From positions 372,001 to 436,000 of the forward strand of contig CAWKOH010000005.1 of assembly GCA_963851245.1 (NCBI GenBank): DNA of 64,000 bases, given 5' to 3'. Below, in pieces: positions 9,471-18,461 of this stretch (within the stretch, counting starts at the first letter, position 1; each line of letters begins with the position of its first letter). A program made the translations under genes and the position numbers. This stretch comes from CAWKOH01 sp963851245. GTDB taxonomy: Bacteria > Actinomycetota > Acidimicrobiia > Acidimicrobiales > Palsa-688. The notes beneath the pieces were generated by a model. The model was not told the origin of the DNA. It saw nothing but the letters and a program-made list of their open reading frames with translations, and did no database searches.

Positions 9471-10555
9471 GGGTCCCCACCCTGAAGGGGGCAAGCCTGC
9501 TCATGGCGGCGGGGGCGGTCGGGACTTTGGGCGAGACGGGCCCGCCCTTGGCCGCGGATCAGGCACGTGCGTGCTGTTCCCATTTCCTTTTCTCCATATT
9601 TGGTTGACAGTCCGGCGTAACTCAGCGGCGTGGACTTGGACGCCTGATCGGTCTGTAACGTCCCGTGGCGCCGGCGACCGAGGTCTGGAGTCGGAACCGT
9701 CAACGGCGGCCCAGTTCGATGAGGGCCTGACTTGACGGTACACCCTCGCCGGACCGCGGGTCGGATAAACCGGGTCGAGAGCGCGGAGAATCACGACGAG
9801 CACCTGCCACCACGCCACGCCAAAATCGGCAATCCCGCGCCGTGCGCGGCTGGCTTCTGGCCGCTTGGTCGCCCGCACAGAACGTTCAGACGGGTTCGGG
9901 GAGGGCACTTAGCGTCGAGGTTCTCAACCGTGGGCTCGGGCCCCTCGAGTCCCACCCGACTCGGGAGGTAACACGCTGAGGCTCGCTCCGCCGTTAGCCG
10001 TCCTGACGAGGTAGTAGGTAGCGAAACCGTCGACTCCTCTGATGAGCGCTTCTACGTCCTGCGTCGATGGACGAGCCCGGCTCAACCCGTCAGGGCTCTC
10101 GTATTAGATCCCTCCGCTGCACCTTCGGGACGTGACTACCTCTGAGGGGCCGGGATCAACAACCAACGATTCGAAAATGGTCGCCCAGGTTATTCGGCGA
10201 ACAGGACCGGGGCCGTCTGTGTAGTGGGGGAAAGGTTGTAGGGTGAAGGTTGCTCAACTTGAGCGCTGCAGTCTCGGGGCACGAAAGGGCCATAGTGCGA
10301 ACCCGAGAGCCCGTAACAACGTTTCTGCCCGGAACGCCACCAGGGTTCCGGAACCCAAGCCCAGAACACCACCGCATATAGAGCCGCCCGGTGTGCGCCC
10401 GCGTGCCGCAAAGGCGACGCCAGCACCGCACCGAGGCCCGAAATGAGGCCGTTGCCCCTTCAGAATCACCTCTCGCTGAAACCAGGCAGCGAGAGCGCAA
10501 GCTCGTCCGCCCAAGCGGAGCGAGCTCTTCTTCCTGGCCTATAAAAGGAGCAGTA
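9471..10555. other. About 1.1 kb without a convincing gene
   Basis: No frame here has the composition of a real protein. A short minus-strand frame near 9590-9467 begins after GGAGAAAAGGAAATG, a plausible ribosome site, but codes only 37 residues of Arg-rich sequence and I do not call it. The stretch may hold regulatory DNA for the flanking genes. Confidence 0.35.
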
Positions 10556-10834
10556 ATGGCTGTAGGAATCCGACTCAAGCTGGCTGGCGCGACCGCCGAG
10601 CAGGTGGACAAACTCAACGCGGCGATCGACCCCGACGGAAACCCGCCCGACGGGCTCATCTTTCATGCCTCCGGACCGGTAGAGGGCGGTTTCGGGGTAA
10701 TCGACTTCTGGACGTCTCGCCGGCATTTCGACCGATTCGCGGCCGATCGGATCGCGCCCGGCATGGCCGCGATCGGGGCGACGGGTACACCGGAGGTGCA
10801 CGAGTTCGAGGTCCACGAGCACTTCCCCCGCTAG
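10556..10834 (+). CDS. Small dimeric alpha/beta-barrel-like protein
   Basis: This 92-residue protein follows a strong ribosome site (AAAAGGAG) 5 nt before ATG. The order strand-helix-strand (VGIRLKLAGATAEQVDKLNA ... DGLIFHASGPVEGGFGVIDFW) then a helix with SRRHFDRFAADRIAP resembles small antibiotic-monooxygenase/EthD-like barrels. No catalytic residues can be assigned. It lies 33 nt before a second small gene, both ahead of a strong hairpin, so the two form one transcription unit. Confidence 0.6.
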   Translation: MAVGIRLKLAGATAEQVDKLNAAIDPDGNPPDGLIFHASGPVEGGFGVIDFWTSRRHFDRFAADRIAPGMAAIGATGTPEVHEFEVHEHFPR

Positions 10835-10867
10835 ACCGAATACCAACCGAACAAGGAGAAGCACATC

Positions 10868-11242
10868 ATGACAAAGAAGGACAAGACGCAACTACTCATA
10901 ACGTGGGTGGCCAGTCCCGACAAGGTGTCACAGATGGACCGACTGGTTGAGAGTCATGGCTCGTTCATGGCCAAGACCCATGATCGCAAGGGTACGAACG
11001 CGCTGTTGAGTTACGACCTCTCCAAGGGCCCCGAGTTGGAGAACCCGCTCGACCCAAGTTCCAAGAGCACTGGCAACACTCGCTATGTCCTTAGCGAAGT
11101 CTACGACTCCGCAGCGGGGATCGAGAATCACTGGCGCCAATCCCAGGAGTCTTGGAGTGACTTCGGCGCGATGGTGGATATGCTCGCAAGCTGCAACACG
11201 CAGACGCTGCACGGTGGTTCCATCGCCGAATCCCTCTGGTAG
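10868..11242 (+). CDS. Small hypothetical protein, probably alpha/beta-barrel
   Basis: This 124-residue protein starts after AACAAGGAGAAGC, a good ribosome site. It begins QLLITWVASPDKVSQMDRLV, a strand plus helix, and contains YVLSEVYDSAAGIENHWRQS, the strand-helix typical of ABM-like dimeric barrels. It shares layout, not close sequence, with the preceding gene and is followed 18 nt later by a perfect hairpin. Function unknown; possible roles include binding or oxidising a small aromatic compound. Confidence 0.6.
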   Translation: MTKKDKTQLLITWVASPDKVSQMDRLVESHGSFMAKTHDRKGTNALLSYDLSKGPELENPLDPSSKSTGNTRYVLSEVYDSAAGIENHWRQSQESWSDFGAMVDMLASCNTQTLHGGSIAESLW

Positions 11243-11260
11243 ACGCTGACCCGTTGGAAG

Positions 11261-11289
11261 CCGCGCCCGAGATTCAAACTCGGGCGCGG
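11261..11289 (+). terminator. Strong hairpin after the two small barrel genes
   Basis: CCGCGCCCGAG and CTCGGGCGCGG form a perfect 11-bp stem with a 7-nt loop, 18 nt after the stop at 11242. There is no T-run, which is common in high-GC actinomycete terminators. Confidence 0.7.
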
Positions 11290-11774
11290 TGATCACCTGC
11301 GAAAGGATTGACCCGCTGCCCGCAATTAGCGTTCGTCCCGCCTCTCCTACCAGGCAACACCGAGATCGATCGTGACGCGATGGCTTCCAGCGCTCACGGA
11401 GAGCCACAGGCCGCCTACGGTGACCGCCCGCCGACGGGCGTATGGACTCCGTCATGCCCTCACCACCGTCGACCGAGTAACACGGGACCACATAACAGCC
11501 GCGCCCCCCGGGCCCCTCGCCACCTAGTTCGATGTTTGGAGTGGCTGTTTCCATCCAGTGAAATCGTCTTGGACGGATTCCGCTTCTACGACCTGTGGAT
11601 GCCAGAAAGTCGATCCATGGCGTGAGCTGGACTTTCACATCCACGTCGGTGGGCAGCAAGATCCCCGCTGCATGGCACTCAGCTTCCTGTACCAAGGCTT
11701 CTTCCTGTACCAAGGCTTCTGCCGCCTGCTCGCCATCCTGCGGCGCATGGGATACGAACAAGGTAAGGGGGCTG
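11290..11774. other. 485 bp without a clear gene; contains an 18-bp tandem repeat
   Basis: No frame has recognisable protein sequence. A perfect tandem duplication of CTTCCTGTACCAAGGCTT lies at 11683-11718. Read on the minus strand it would duplicate the hexapeptide EALVQE, in a long minus-strand frame that overlaps the barrel genes antisense and is probably not coding. Confidence 0.35.
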
Positions 11775-12170
11775 TCAGGCTTCGCACCGAAACCAGACGG
11801 TCTTGCCAGCTGGCCCAGGGTTAGTACCCCAAGCCTCCGAGAGGGCCGCCACGATCCGGAGACCTCGGCCCGACTCGGATGGACGGACCCCGTCAGCGAC
11901 CACCGGAACCTGCTGCCCGGCGTCGAAGACCTCGATCTGAACCCGGCCGTGGAGGTCGTGGACAAGCAAGTCGATCGGGGTGCCGGCATGCACGACGGCG
12001 TTGGTCACCAACTCACTGGTCAATAGCACGACGATATCGATGGCTGCTGGTCTGGCGATCTCAGATAAGGCCGCTTCTACAATCCCCCGGGCCACGGCCA
12101 CGCTGGCCGGCTCGGGAGGCAGCCGGACGCTCGCGACCATGTCGTCCCGTCCAGTCAGCTCCTGGGTCAC
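11775..12170 (-). CDS. Anti-sigma-factor-type serine kinase (HATPase_c, RsbW-like)
   Basis: This 131-residue protein has the GHKL ATPase boxes in order: N box ELVTNAVVHA (residues 53-62), G1 box VFDAGQ (81-86) and G2 box SGRGLRIV (100-107), then GKTVWF. These small kinases bind a sigma factor and phosphorylate an anti-anti-sigma partner, switching stress or signalling regulons. No STAS partner or sigma gene is next to it, so it is an orphan of the type common in actinomycetes. It is divergent from the PAS protein gene. Confidence 0.82.
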   Translation of the reverse strand: MTQELTGRDDMVASVRLPPEPASVAVARGIVEAALSEIARPAAIDIVVLLTSELVTNAVVHAGTPIDLLVHDLHGRVQIEVFDAGQQVPVVADGVRPSESGRGLRIVAALSEAWGTNPGPAGKTVWFRCEA

Positions 12171-12406
12171 GTCAGAGGCCTCCCTCTAGCTCTTGTACTC
12201 GAGCGCCTGCCGGCTAGAGAAAACCGTTGACCAGCCCAGGGTCCGGAGGCAAGGCGGCGCGAAAGGAGCCTACCCTTTCGCAGACATCCTTAACCCTCAC
12301 CTCCTGGAGTCGATTTCCGCGATTCCGACGTGGCCCCGGCGCCTCGTACTTCAATCAGTATCTCATTCAGACCGCGACCGCCTCGTCGCACCTAGGATCG
12401 AGGGGT

Positions 12407-12802
12407 GTGGCTCAGCACGAGATCGAGATGATCCTCATGAAGCTGGTCGCCAGTTACCTGTCGACGCCCATCTTCCTCGTCGATCCGGCCGGTGCCCTTC
12501 TCTACTACAACGAAGCGGCCGAGAAGATTCTCGGGCGCCGTTATGACGAGACTGGAGAGATGCCGCTCGAAGAGTGGGCGACGATCTTCGTGCCGACGGA
12601 CGAGGCGGGAGAGGTGATCCCGCCGGAGGCCCTGCCGTTGTCCAAGACCGTGCAGCATGGGCTGGCCGACCACGGTGAGTTCTGGATCCGTGGATTGGAC
12701 GAGGCCCCCCGCCACATCTCGGTCACCTCGTTCCCAATGGTCGGTCAGCACAGTCGCCGCCTGGGGTCGGTGGCTCTATTCTGGGAGGCCGCGGTCGGAT
12801 GA
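12407..12802 (+). CDS. PAS-domain sensor protein
   Basis: From GTG 12407 the protein has 131 residues and is nearly all PAS domain: LVASYLSTPIFLVDPAGALL is the first strand-helix, then YYNEAAEKILGRR, and a closing sheet around ISVTSFPMVGQHSRRLGSVALFW. An upstream in-frame extension to 12227 looks noncoding. The stop overlaps the ATG of the metallo-hydrolase (ATGA), so the two are translationally coupled. It probably senses a small ligand or redox state and acts through a partner, since it has no output domain of its own. Confidence 0.75.
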   Translation: MAQHEIEMILMKLVASYLSTPIFLVDPAGALLYYNEAAEKILGRRYDETGEMPLEEWATIFVPTDEAGEVIPPEALPLSKTVQHGLADHGEFWIRGLDEAPRHISVTSFPMVGQHSRRLGSVALFWEAAVG

Positions 12803-13704
12803 AGATCCGCCTGTGGGGCACGCGCGGGTCTATCCCGTCCCCGAGGCCGGGGACCGTGGGCTATGGGGGCAACACCTCGTGCGTCGAGGTCTGCGGTGAC
12901 GACCCCACCCACCTCGTGGTGCTCGACGCCGGCACCGGCATCTGCGCTCTGGGCGACGCTTGGGACCCGACCGTGTCGCGTGTCGATGTCCTCCTCAGCC
13001 ACCTCCACATGGACCACATCCTGGGACTGGGATTCTTCAGCGCCCTGTTCCAGACCGGGCTCGAAGTCCACATCTGGGGCCCGGCTTCGCCCACGCAGTC
13101 CCTTCGCGACCGACTGAGCAGGTACCTTTCACCGCCGTTGTTCCCGGTGCGGCTCCGGGATCTGCCATGCCGGCTGAGCCTCCACGATGTGCCGCTCGGC
13201 CGATTCGAAATACCTGGGTTCGCCGTTCGGTCGGCGCTTGTGTGCCATCCGGGCCCGACCGTCGGTTACCGGTTCGAGGACCGGCACGGATCGCTGGCGT
13301 ATGTCCCCGACCACGAACCGGCGCTCGGTGTCCGGGCGTTCCCCGATCACCCGCGCTGGACGTCCGGCCACGATCTTGCCGCGGGGGTCGACGTCTTGAT
13401 CCACGACGCCCAATACGACGACCTCGAGTACGCCACCCGGGTCGGTTGGGGTCACAGCTCGGTGGATCACGCCTATGCCTTCGCCGGCGCGGCCGGCGTT
13501 CACCATCTGATCCCCTTTCACCACGACCCCCACCACGACGACTCGAAGCTCGATGCGCTGTTCGATCCGATCTGGGGCCGCTCCGAGATGCCGTTCGCCG
13601 TTACACCGGCCCGGGAAGGTGACATCGTCCCGGTCGGCCAGATCATCACTCCGCCTGAGCGGCCCGCACCCTCTTCGCCAGGGACTGGAGCAGCTCCCAG
13701 CTGA
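12799..13704 (+). CDS. Metallo-beta-lactamase-fold hydrolase (RNase Z-like branch)
   Basis: This 301-residue protein begins MKIRLWGTRGSIPSP, the hallmark opening of a group of MBL-fold phosphodiesterase-like proteins. The metal motif HLHMDH is at residues 68-73, with DAGTG before it and later LVCHPGPTVGYRFE, VLIHDAQY and GHSSVDHA supplying further His/Asp ligands. Coupling to the PAS gene suggests a signal-linked hydrolase, possibly acting on a cyclic nucleotide, but the substrate is unknown. The Pro/Ser-rich tail overlaps the convergent SnoaL-like relic. Confidence 0.82.
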   Translation: MKIRLWGTRGSIPSPRPGTVGYGGNTSCVEVCGDDPTHLVVLDAGTGICALGDAWDPTVSRVDVLLSHLHMDHILGLGFFSALFQTGLEVHIWGPASPTQSLRDRLSRYLSPPLFPVRLRDLPCRLSLHDVPLGRFEIPGFAVRSALVCHPGPTVGYRFEDRHGSLAYVPDHEPALGVRAFPDHPRWTSGHDLAAGVDVLIHDAQYDDLEYATRVGWGHSSVDHAYAFAGAAGVHHLIPFHHDPHHDDSKLDALFDPIWGRSEMPFAVTPAREGDIVPVGQIITPPERPAPSSPGTGAAPS

Positions 13705-13930
13705 TCGCCCCGTTCTGCTGCACTACCGACCGGAAGTCCCAGAGGGTCAAGCGGTAATCAAGCCGGTCGCTGACCTGTTCCCAGCCTCGCTCGTGACCCC
13801 CGAACGCGCCCATGATTACCACGTCGTCGGCGTGTGACCACAGCTCCTTAAATGGTTCCGGTCGTCCTTCCACCAGGTCGCCCAATGCGTCCTGGCAGCG
13901 CGAGATGAAGCGCTCCCAGTCGCTGTCCAC
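13646..13930 (-). pseudogene. SnoaL/NTF2-like protein, truncated at the C-terminus
   Basis: From GTG 13930 the protein reads DWERFISRCQDALGDLVEGRPEPFKELWSHADDV and GGHERGWEQVSDRLDYR, the first half of a SnoaL-like NTF2 domain that usually folds as a cone-shaped ligand pocket. After about 75 residues the sequence departs from the family, where the central strands (usually 'T.. G.. Y..') should follow, and ends 20 residues later. Only ~94 of 130-150 expected residues remain. It overlaps the MBL gene tail on the other strand. Confidence 0.55.
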
Positions 13931-14433
13931 GGGTAAATCATGCCAAGGGCAAGAGGCCGAAGCCATCCGGGCAGGCCTGCAAGCCGCGACGGAGGATCGC
14001 GGAACGGAACCATTCGTTGCCTCCGTGCTTAGTGACGGGCGAGGACCCGCCTTCTGCACATCAAGACGACCTGAACACGGGCCCCTCGTTCGGTTGTGAC
14101 GTCAACTATCGCGACCGAGTCGGATCGAAGCGGGTTATCGACCCTGCCAGTCTTCGTGCTGGTATGCGCCGTCTTACGCGCTTGCGGACGAACTGGCCAC
14201 GTTCGATCGTGTGTCTGCAGATGGGGCAAGTCTCGCCGACTCCCGCTTGCAGCCCGTTGCTGTCCACGTCGGCACTCGGGTCCGGCCGATCCTCGCCAAC
14301 CGGTCACTTCGATCGCCCGACCCAGAGCCGCTGCGTTGCTCTCACAGAGACGGAACACATTGTTCCGTCGGGAGCGGCGCCTGGGGGCGTCCACCTCTTC
14401 CGGATTCGCGCCACACTCGGCGTTCGGCGTGAG
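13931..14433. other. 500 bp with only a possible zinc-ribbon scrap
   Basis: A minus-strand frame around 14260-14140 reads GETCPICRHTIERGQFVRKR, which resembles a one-half zinc ribbon, but stops cut it on both sides. No complete gene is visible. Confidence 0.25.
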
Positions 14434-15036
14434 TTAGTCGACTGCCAAGAAGAGAACCTCGGCTAGCCGGTCGCGACCGAACTGCACTCCCCGTTCGACC
14501 GCCCTCGCCCGGCGCTGTTCGGTCTGTGCCAGTTGGGCCTTCAGTGACCCTTCGTCCGCCCAGATGGTGCCGACACGGCCCTCGCCCGTGGTGCGGTTCA
14601 TCAGGTTCCGCACCGCCAAGAAGCCCTCGCTGGTCTTGAACTCCGGAACGATCACCTGCTTGAAGAACTCCACGTTCTCATCAATCTTGGCGGGATCCAT
14701 CTTGATCTCACGAATATGCAGCCTCGATCCCACGCTCGGCCCGGGCGGCTGCGTTTCGGACACCAACTGCTCGTAGCGCTCGACGGTGAACTTGCCGCCG
14801 ATTACGTTGACGGCCTCCTGGCGCGTCTTATCAACCGCGCTCTCGCTGGCATCCATATCAGCCTGCGTTTCCCACTGGGCCAGGACGTTTATGACGCCGC
14901 TGGCCCGATCGCCGCTGATGCTTATCCCGCGGTATCCCTTCTGCTGGCGCAACCCTGGAATGACATCATTCTTCATGTACTCGATTCCGCCGTCGATGTT
15001 GGTTGCTTCGTTGACGATAGTGATTCGAACGTGCAC
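14434..15036 (-). CDS. Protein with two tandem ABM-like (dimeric alpha/beta barrel) modules
   Basis: The 200-residue product consists of two similar halves. Each begins with a strand (VRITIVNEATNIDGGIEYMK; LHIREIKMDPAKIDENVEFF), a long helix and 'VIPGLRQQKGYRGISI' or 'VIVPEFKTSEGFLAVRNLM', the pattern of antibiotic-biosynthesis-monooxygenase domains. The second module is followed by RVGTIWADEGSLKAQL. GTG 15036 is chosen as start because GGAGGA lies 7 nt upstream; the longer frame to 15066 has no site. Such proteins often form intramolecular pseudo-dimers. Substrate unknown. Confidence 0.7.
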   Translation of the reverse strand: MHVRITIVNEATNIDGGIEYMKNDVIPGLRQQKGYRGISISGDRASGVINVLAQWETQADMDASESAVDKTRQEAVNVIGGKFTVERYEQLVSETQPPGPSVGSRLHIREIKMDPAKIDENVEFFKQVIVPEFKTSEGFLAVRNLMNRTTGEGRVGTIWADEGSLKAQLAQTEQRRARAVERGVQFGRDRLAEVLFLAVD

Positions 15037-15299
15037 TATTTGTCCTCCTTCGGTCGCCTTGTACAAGCATTAGCAGCGCTAGTGTCCGTGCAGCTCGAAG
15101 CTTGGACAAACGGACAAGGTCTCTATCGCTGGCTGGTCGCTCTCGATCTCGCGCAGCTCACAAGGCTCGGACCGGACGCCGAACGGTCCACCACGCGCCG
15201 ATCTCGACCACTTGGCCTCGCCGAAGTAGCCGATCAGACGCGGCGATATCGAGCTGGTGACGGGCGGGCGCCGAGCCGTCTGATGGGCGTCTAGCCGGA

Positions 15300-15614
15300 C
15301 TATGCCTGAAGAGTTGATGTTCTGGGTGACGGTTCTGGACGTGCCGGACCTGCTGAACTCGCCGTAGTCGTGCGGGAAGCGTCCAAGGGTCCGTTGGTGT
15401 AGCGGATCAGGCCCTTTCGGGCGTGCGTGCTGGTGATCGTCGCGTGCGTCTGGAGGGTCTGCCGGTCTGGCTGTGCTGCCGCGAGATCGTCGGGCCACGT
15501 TTCGACAATGCAGCTCGCCCAGTCCGCCCAGTGCTCGACCATGAGATAGAAGTCGAGCAGAAACTGGCCGACGAGGAGGAGCCAGGGGAGGTGCTCGGGA
15601 AAGGGTCCAGTCCG
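15300..15614 (-). CDS. Unrecognised short open frame, possible relic
   Basis: After a TGA near 15616 one frame reads FPEHLPWLLLVGQFLLDFYL, then MVEHWADWASCIVETWPDDLAAA. This is two amphipathic or hydrophobic helices with natural-looking composition, but the frame then becomes Thr/Ser-rich and ends at 15300. No start codon with a ribosome site precedes the helices. It may be a fragment of a regulator or membrane protein. I do not recognise it. Confidence 0.22.
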   Translation of the reverse strand, partial: RTGPFPEHLPWLLLVGQFLLDFYLMVEHWADWASCIVETWPDDLAAAQPDRQTLQTHATITSTHARKGLIRYTNGPLDASRTTTASSAGPARPEPSPRTSTLQA

Positions 15615-16028
15615 TTGTCACCATCCGGCACCCCCTGGCCAGACGTTCTGTGTTTCTGGGAGGCGGCTCGCGTCGGCTTGTGCTCGCGATTGTGAGATCA
15701 GATCGCGCTTCGGGTCCCCATTCACAGACGGCTCACGGCGGCGGCGAAGCTCCCCCCAACGCGCACCGCCATCGCCGCCCCGGGTTCTTCCCCAATGTGC
15801 CGCCGCGGCAGGCGCTGGGCTTCTGAGAAGGGGGGAGCTACCCTTCCCCATGTTAAGGCCTTTTGGCCCTGGCAAAACGCCGTCTGATCGTGCAGGATCC
15901 AGGGATTGCGGCGAATTCACGCCGGCCGGATCAGAACGGCACCACCACATCTCGTGCCTGCTGGGCTTGTGGGCGAACACGACGGACGGCGGTGTCATCA
16001 GGATGACTCATCGAAGGGAGACGAGGAC
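15615..16028. other. Intergenic region before the DUF2252 gene
   Basis: About 410 bp without a convincing gene. The last 30 bp contain the ribosome site of the DUF2252 gene (AAGGGAGACGAGG). Confidence 0.4.
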
Positions 16029-17468
16029 ATGGTTTTAGCCAAGGTGGCCCACCCCAGCGTCGAGGAGCGCCGGGCCCAGGGTAAAGCGGCGCGGGAACGG
16101 TCGCCGCTGTCGGGGCACGCCGGATGGGTGCCCGCCGGTGACCGTCCCGACCCGGTGGGTCTGCTCGAGGCGCAGAACCTGACCCGCGAACCCGATCTGG
16201 TCCCGGTTCGCCATGGCCGGATGTGGGCTTCGCCGTTCACGTTCTATCGGGGCGCGGCCAAGATCATGGCCGCCGACTTGAAAGACACAGCGACTGCGGG
16301 GTTGAAGGTGCAGCTGTGCGGGGACGCCCACCTGTCGAACTTCGGCGGGTTCGCGTCGCCGGAGCGGGCCTTGGTGTTCGATCTGAACGACTTTGACGAG
16401 ACCTTGCCGGGACCGTTCGAGTACGACGTCAAGCGCATGGCGGCCAGCTTTACGATTGCGGCCCGCAATAACGGCTTCAGCGCCGGCGACGTTCGAGAGG
16501 TGACCCTGGCCGCGGTGGCGGCCTACCGGGAGGCCATGGCCGGCTTCGCGGTGATGGGCAACATGGAGATCTGGTACGCCCACCGCTCTGAGCCGGAGAT
16601 CATGCAAGCCATGAGTTCCTTCTTGGCGGGCGGAGCGCGCAACAAGAAGGAGGCAGCCCAGGCCAAGGACGCCGAGAAGTTCGCCCGCAAGAACGTCGAG
16701 AAGGCGCGTACCCGCGACAGCCTGCAGGCCCTGTCCAAACTGGGCGAGATGGTCGACGGCCGTTACCGGATCGTGAGCCAACCACCGGTGGTCATCCCCG
16801 CCCGCGACCTGGAGGCCATGTATGGCTACTCGGCCGAGCAGCTCCAGGACATGGTCCACCAAGTGTTCCGGGCCTACCGCCTCACCTTGCAGGAGGATCG
16901 CCGCCATCTGCTTGAGCGCTTCGAGATCGTCGACGTGGCCCGCAAGGTGGTCGGCGTGGGCAGTGTGGGCACCCGGGCTTTCATCGTGTTGCTGCAAGGC
17001 CGCGACGAGCACGACCCGCTGTTCTTGCAGGTCAAGGAGGCCACCGCCTCGGTCCTGGAGGACCACCTGCCCAAGAGCCGGTTCAAGCAGCCCGGCGAGC
17101 GGGTGGTGCAGGGGCAGCGGTTGATGCAGGCGGCCAGCGACATCTATCTGGGGTGGACCAAAGGCGCCGAGGCCGACCGCTGGCTGTACTGGCGTCAGCT
17201 GCGCGACATGAAAGGCTCGGCCATCGTAGAAGCGATGGCCCCGGTCACCCTGCGCTTCTATGCCGGCCTGTGCGGCTGGACCCTGGCCCGGGCCCACGCC
17301 CGCTCCGGTGACGCCATCGCCATCGCCGAATACCTCGGCAAGAGCGACAAATTCGACAAGTCCATCACCGACTTCTCCCAGCGCTACGCCGACCAAAACG
17401 AACGGGACTACCTGGCCTTCTCCGCGTCCATCAAGTCCGGCCGGCTCCAGGCCATCGTAGGAGTATGA
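16029..17468 (+). CDS. DUF2252 family protein
   Basis: This 479-residue protein is full length for DUF2252, a family with a kinase-like fold related to aminoglycoside phosphotransferases but of unknown substrate. Characteristic motifs are CGDAHLSNFG (residues 97-106, equivalent to a catalytic loop) and DLNDFDETLPGPFEYDVKR (from 118, equivalent to the metal-binding Asp region). Later come VGVGSVGTR and a C-terminal FYAGLCGWTLARAHARSGD helix. ATG 16029 is chosen because AAGGGAGACGAGG lies just before it; a frame opening earlier lacks a site. It is monocistronic. Confidence 0.85.
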   Translation: MVLAKVAHPSVEERRAQGKAARERSPLSGHAGWVPAGDRPDPVGLLEAQNLTREPDLVPVRHGRMWASPFTFYRGAAKIMAADLKDTATAGLKVQLCGDAHLSNFGGFASPERALVFDLNDFDETLPGPFEYDVKRMAASFTIAARNNGFSAGDVREVTLAAVAAYREAMAGFAVMGNMEIWYAHRSEPEIMQAMSSFLAGGARNKKEAAQAKDAEKFARKNVEKARTRDSLQALSKLGEMVDGRYRIVSQPPVVIPARDLEAMYGYSAEQLQDMVHQVFRAYRLTLQEDRRHLLERFEIVDVARKVVGVGSVGTRAFIVLLQGRDEHDPLFLQVKEATASVLEDHLPKSRFKQPGERVVQGQRLMQAASDIYLGWTKGAEADRWLYWRQLRDMKGSAIVEAMAPVTLRFYAGLCGWTLARAHARSGDAIAIAEYLGKSDKFDKSITDFSQRYADQNERDYLAFSASIKSGRLQAIVGV

Positions 17469-17769
17469 AACCGGGTCGCCACCGCCGACCACGAACCACC
17501 GCTACCGGTTGACCCCAGGGACAGCGCGAGCGGTGGAAGTGGGCACCCGAGCTCATCACCGAGCGTCGCGACGGCTCCCGAGTCTCCTCAGCCGCTCCGA
17601 TTTGCCCAGTATGCGCCTGTTCGTAGTGTGTAAGAGAGCACCGCTTGGAGAGAAAGCCTATGTGGTGCCACAGTGCCAGGTTGGGTTCCGGCGATGAGCG
17701 TCGAACGGCACATCGTGGCGCCCCCGGAACCGGCTGTCTTGGATCGTGCCGATAGGCGATACTGCAGGG
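17469..17769. other. 300-bp intergenic stretch
   Basis: Nothing recognisable lies here between the DUF2252 and DUF2237 genes. Confidence 0.4.
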
Positions 17770-18162
17770 ATGGTTGACCGCAACGTGCTCGGAGGGGAAC
17801 TGGAGCCCTGTGGCAGGGACCCCCTTACCGGCTTTTATCGAGACGGGTGCTGCACCAGCGGGCCCGAGGACTACGGCAGCCACACGATCTGTGCTGTGGT
17901 AACTGCCGAATTCCTCGAGCATCAGCGCCGCATTGGCAACGACCTCATGACGCCCATGCCTCGGTATGGTTTTCCCGGCCTGGTACCGGGGGATCGCTGG
18001 TGTGTGACTGCCGCGAACTGGTTGCGCGCCCACAATGACGGAGCCGCAGCGCACGTGGTGCTTGCGTCGACCAATGAGTTGGCGCTGCAGATCGTTCCCC
18101 TCTCCGCGCTCCGCGAGCATGCCGTGGACGTGCCTGCCAGCCCGAGCGGCCTCGAGGGGTGA
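17770..18162 (+). CDS. DUF2237 family protein
   Basis: This 130-residue protein matches the whole DUF2237 family pattern: NVLGGELEPCGRDPLTGFYR, DGCCTSGPEDYGSHTICAV, TAEFLEHQRRIGNDL, FPGLVPGDRWCVTAANW and a final VVLASTNELALQIV. Conserved Cys residues (CC and C) are retained. The function is unknown, though members are common in bacteria as stand-alone genes. ATG 17770 is chosen because it leads into the conserved start; an upstream frame to 17746 adds nothing conserved. Confidence 0.85.
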   Translation: MVDRNVLGGELEPCGRDPLTGFYRDGCCTSGPEDYGSHTICAVVTAEFLEHQRRIGNDLMTPMPRYGFPGLVPGDRWCVTAANWLRAHNDGAAAHVVLASTNELALQIVPLSALREHAVDVPASPSGLEG

Positions 18163-18461
18163 GGCGAGCGTAAACGGTCGGGACTATAAGGTCCGCTAAG
18201 TCGTAAGCCACCTCTGGTGCATAACTGGCGCTCGCGAATCCAAGCTCGTAGACGGGAGAGGGCAAAGCGAACGGCACTTCGCGCGCCCCCACCCCTCGGT
18301 ATAGCGTCAGTCTCGAGGCGGGACGGGATCTTTAGGAAGAGGCCTCGGAGCGACGTGGAGTGGGCAAGCTCTGGAGTAAGGCCGTGCGATGGGGACTGGG
18401 ATTCCACGGAGGGTCGACGCGTTCGCTTGTCGACGGCTTAGGGTGTGGGTACTTGGTCGGG
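18163..18461. other. 300-bp intergenic stretch
   Basis: Convergent region between the DUF2237 gene and the AfsR-like gene. No gene or clear hairpin seen. Confidence 0.35.

Noticed and set aside
9467..9703. ORF with a good-looking ribosome site (GGAGAAAAGGAAATG)
   Set aside because: Only 37 Arg-rich residues follow the ATG, without family or conservation clues.
10928..11989. Long minus-strand ORF (353 residues) across the barrel genes
   Set aside because: It is antisense to a well-supported gene and its terminator; typical high-GC shadow.
16035..17492. Full-length minus-strand ORF opposite DUF2252
   Set aside because: Mirror frame of a clearly recognised gene.
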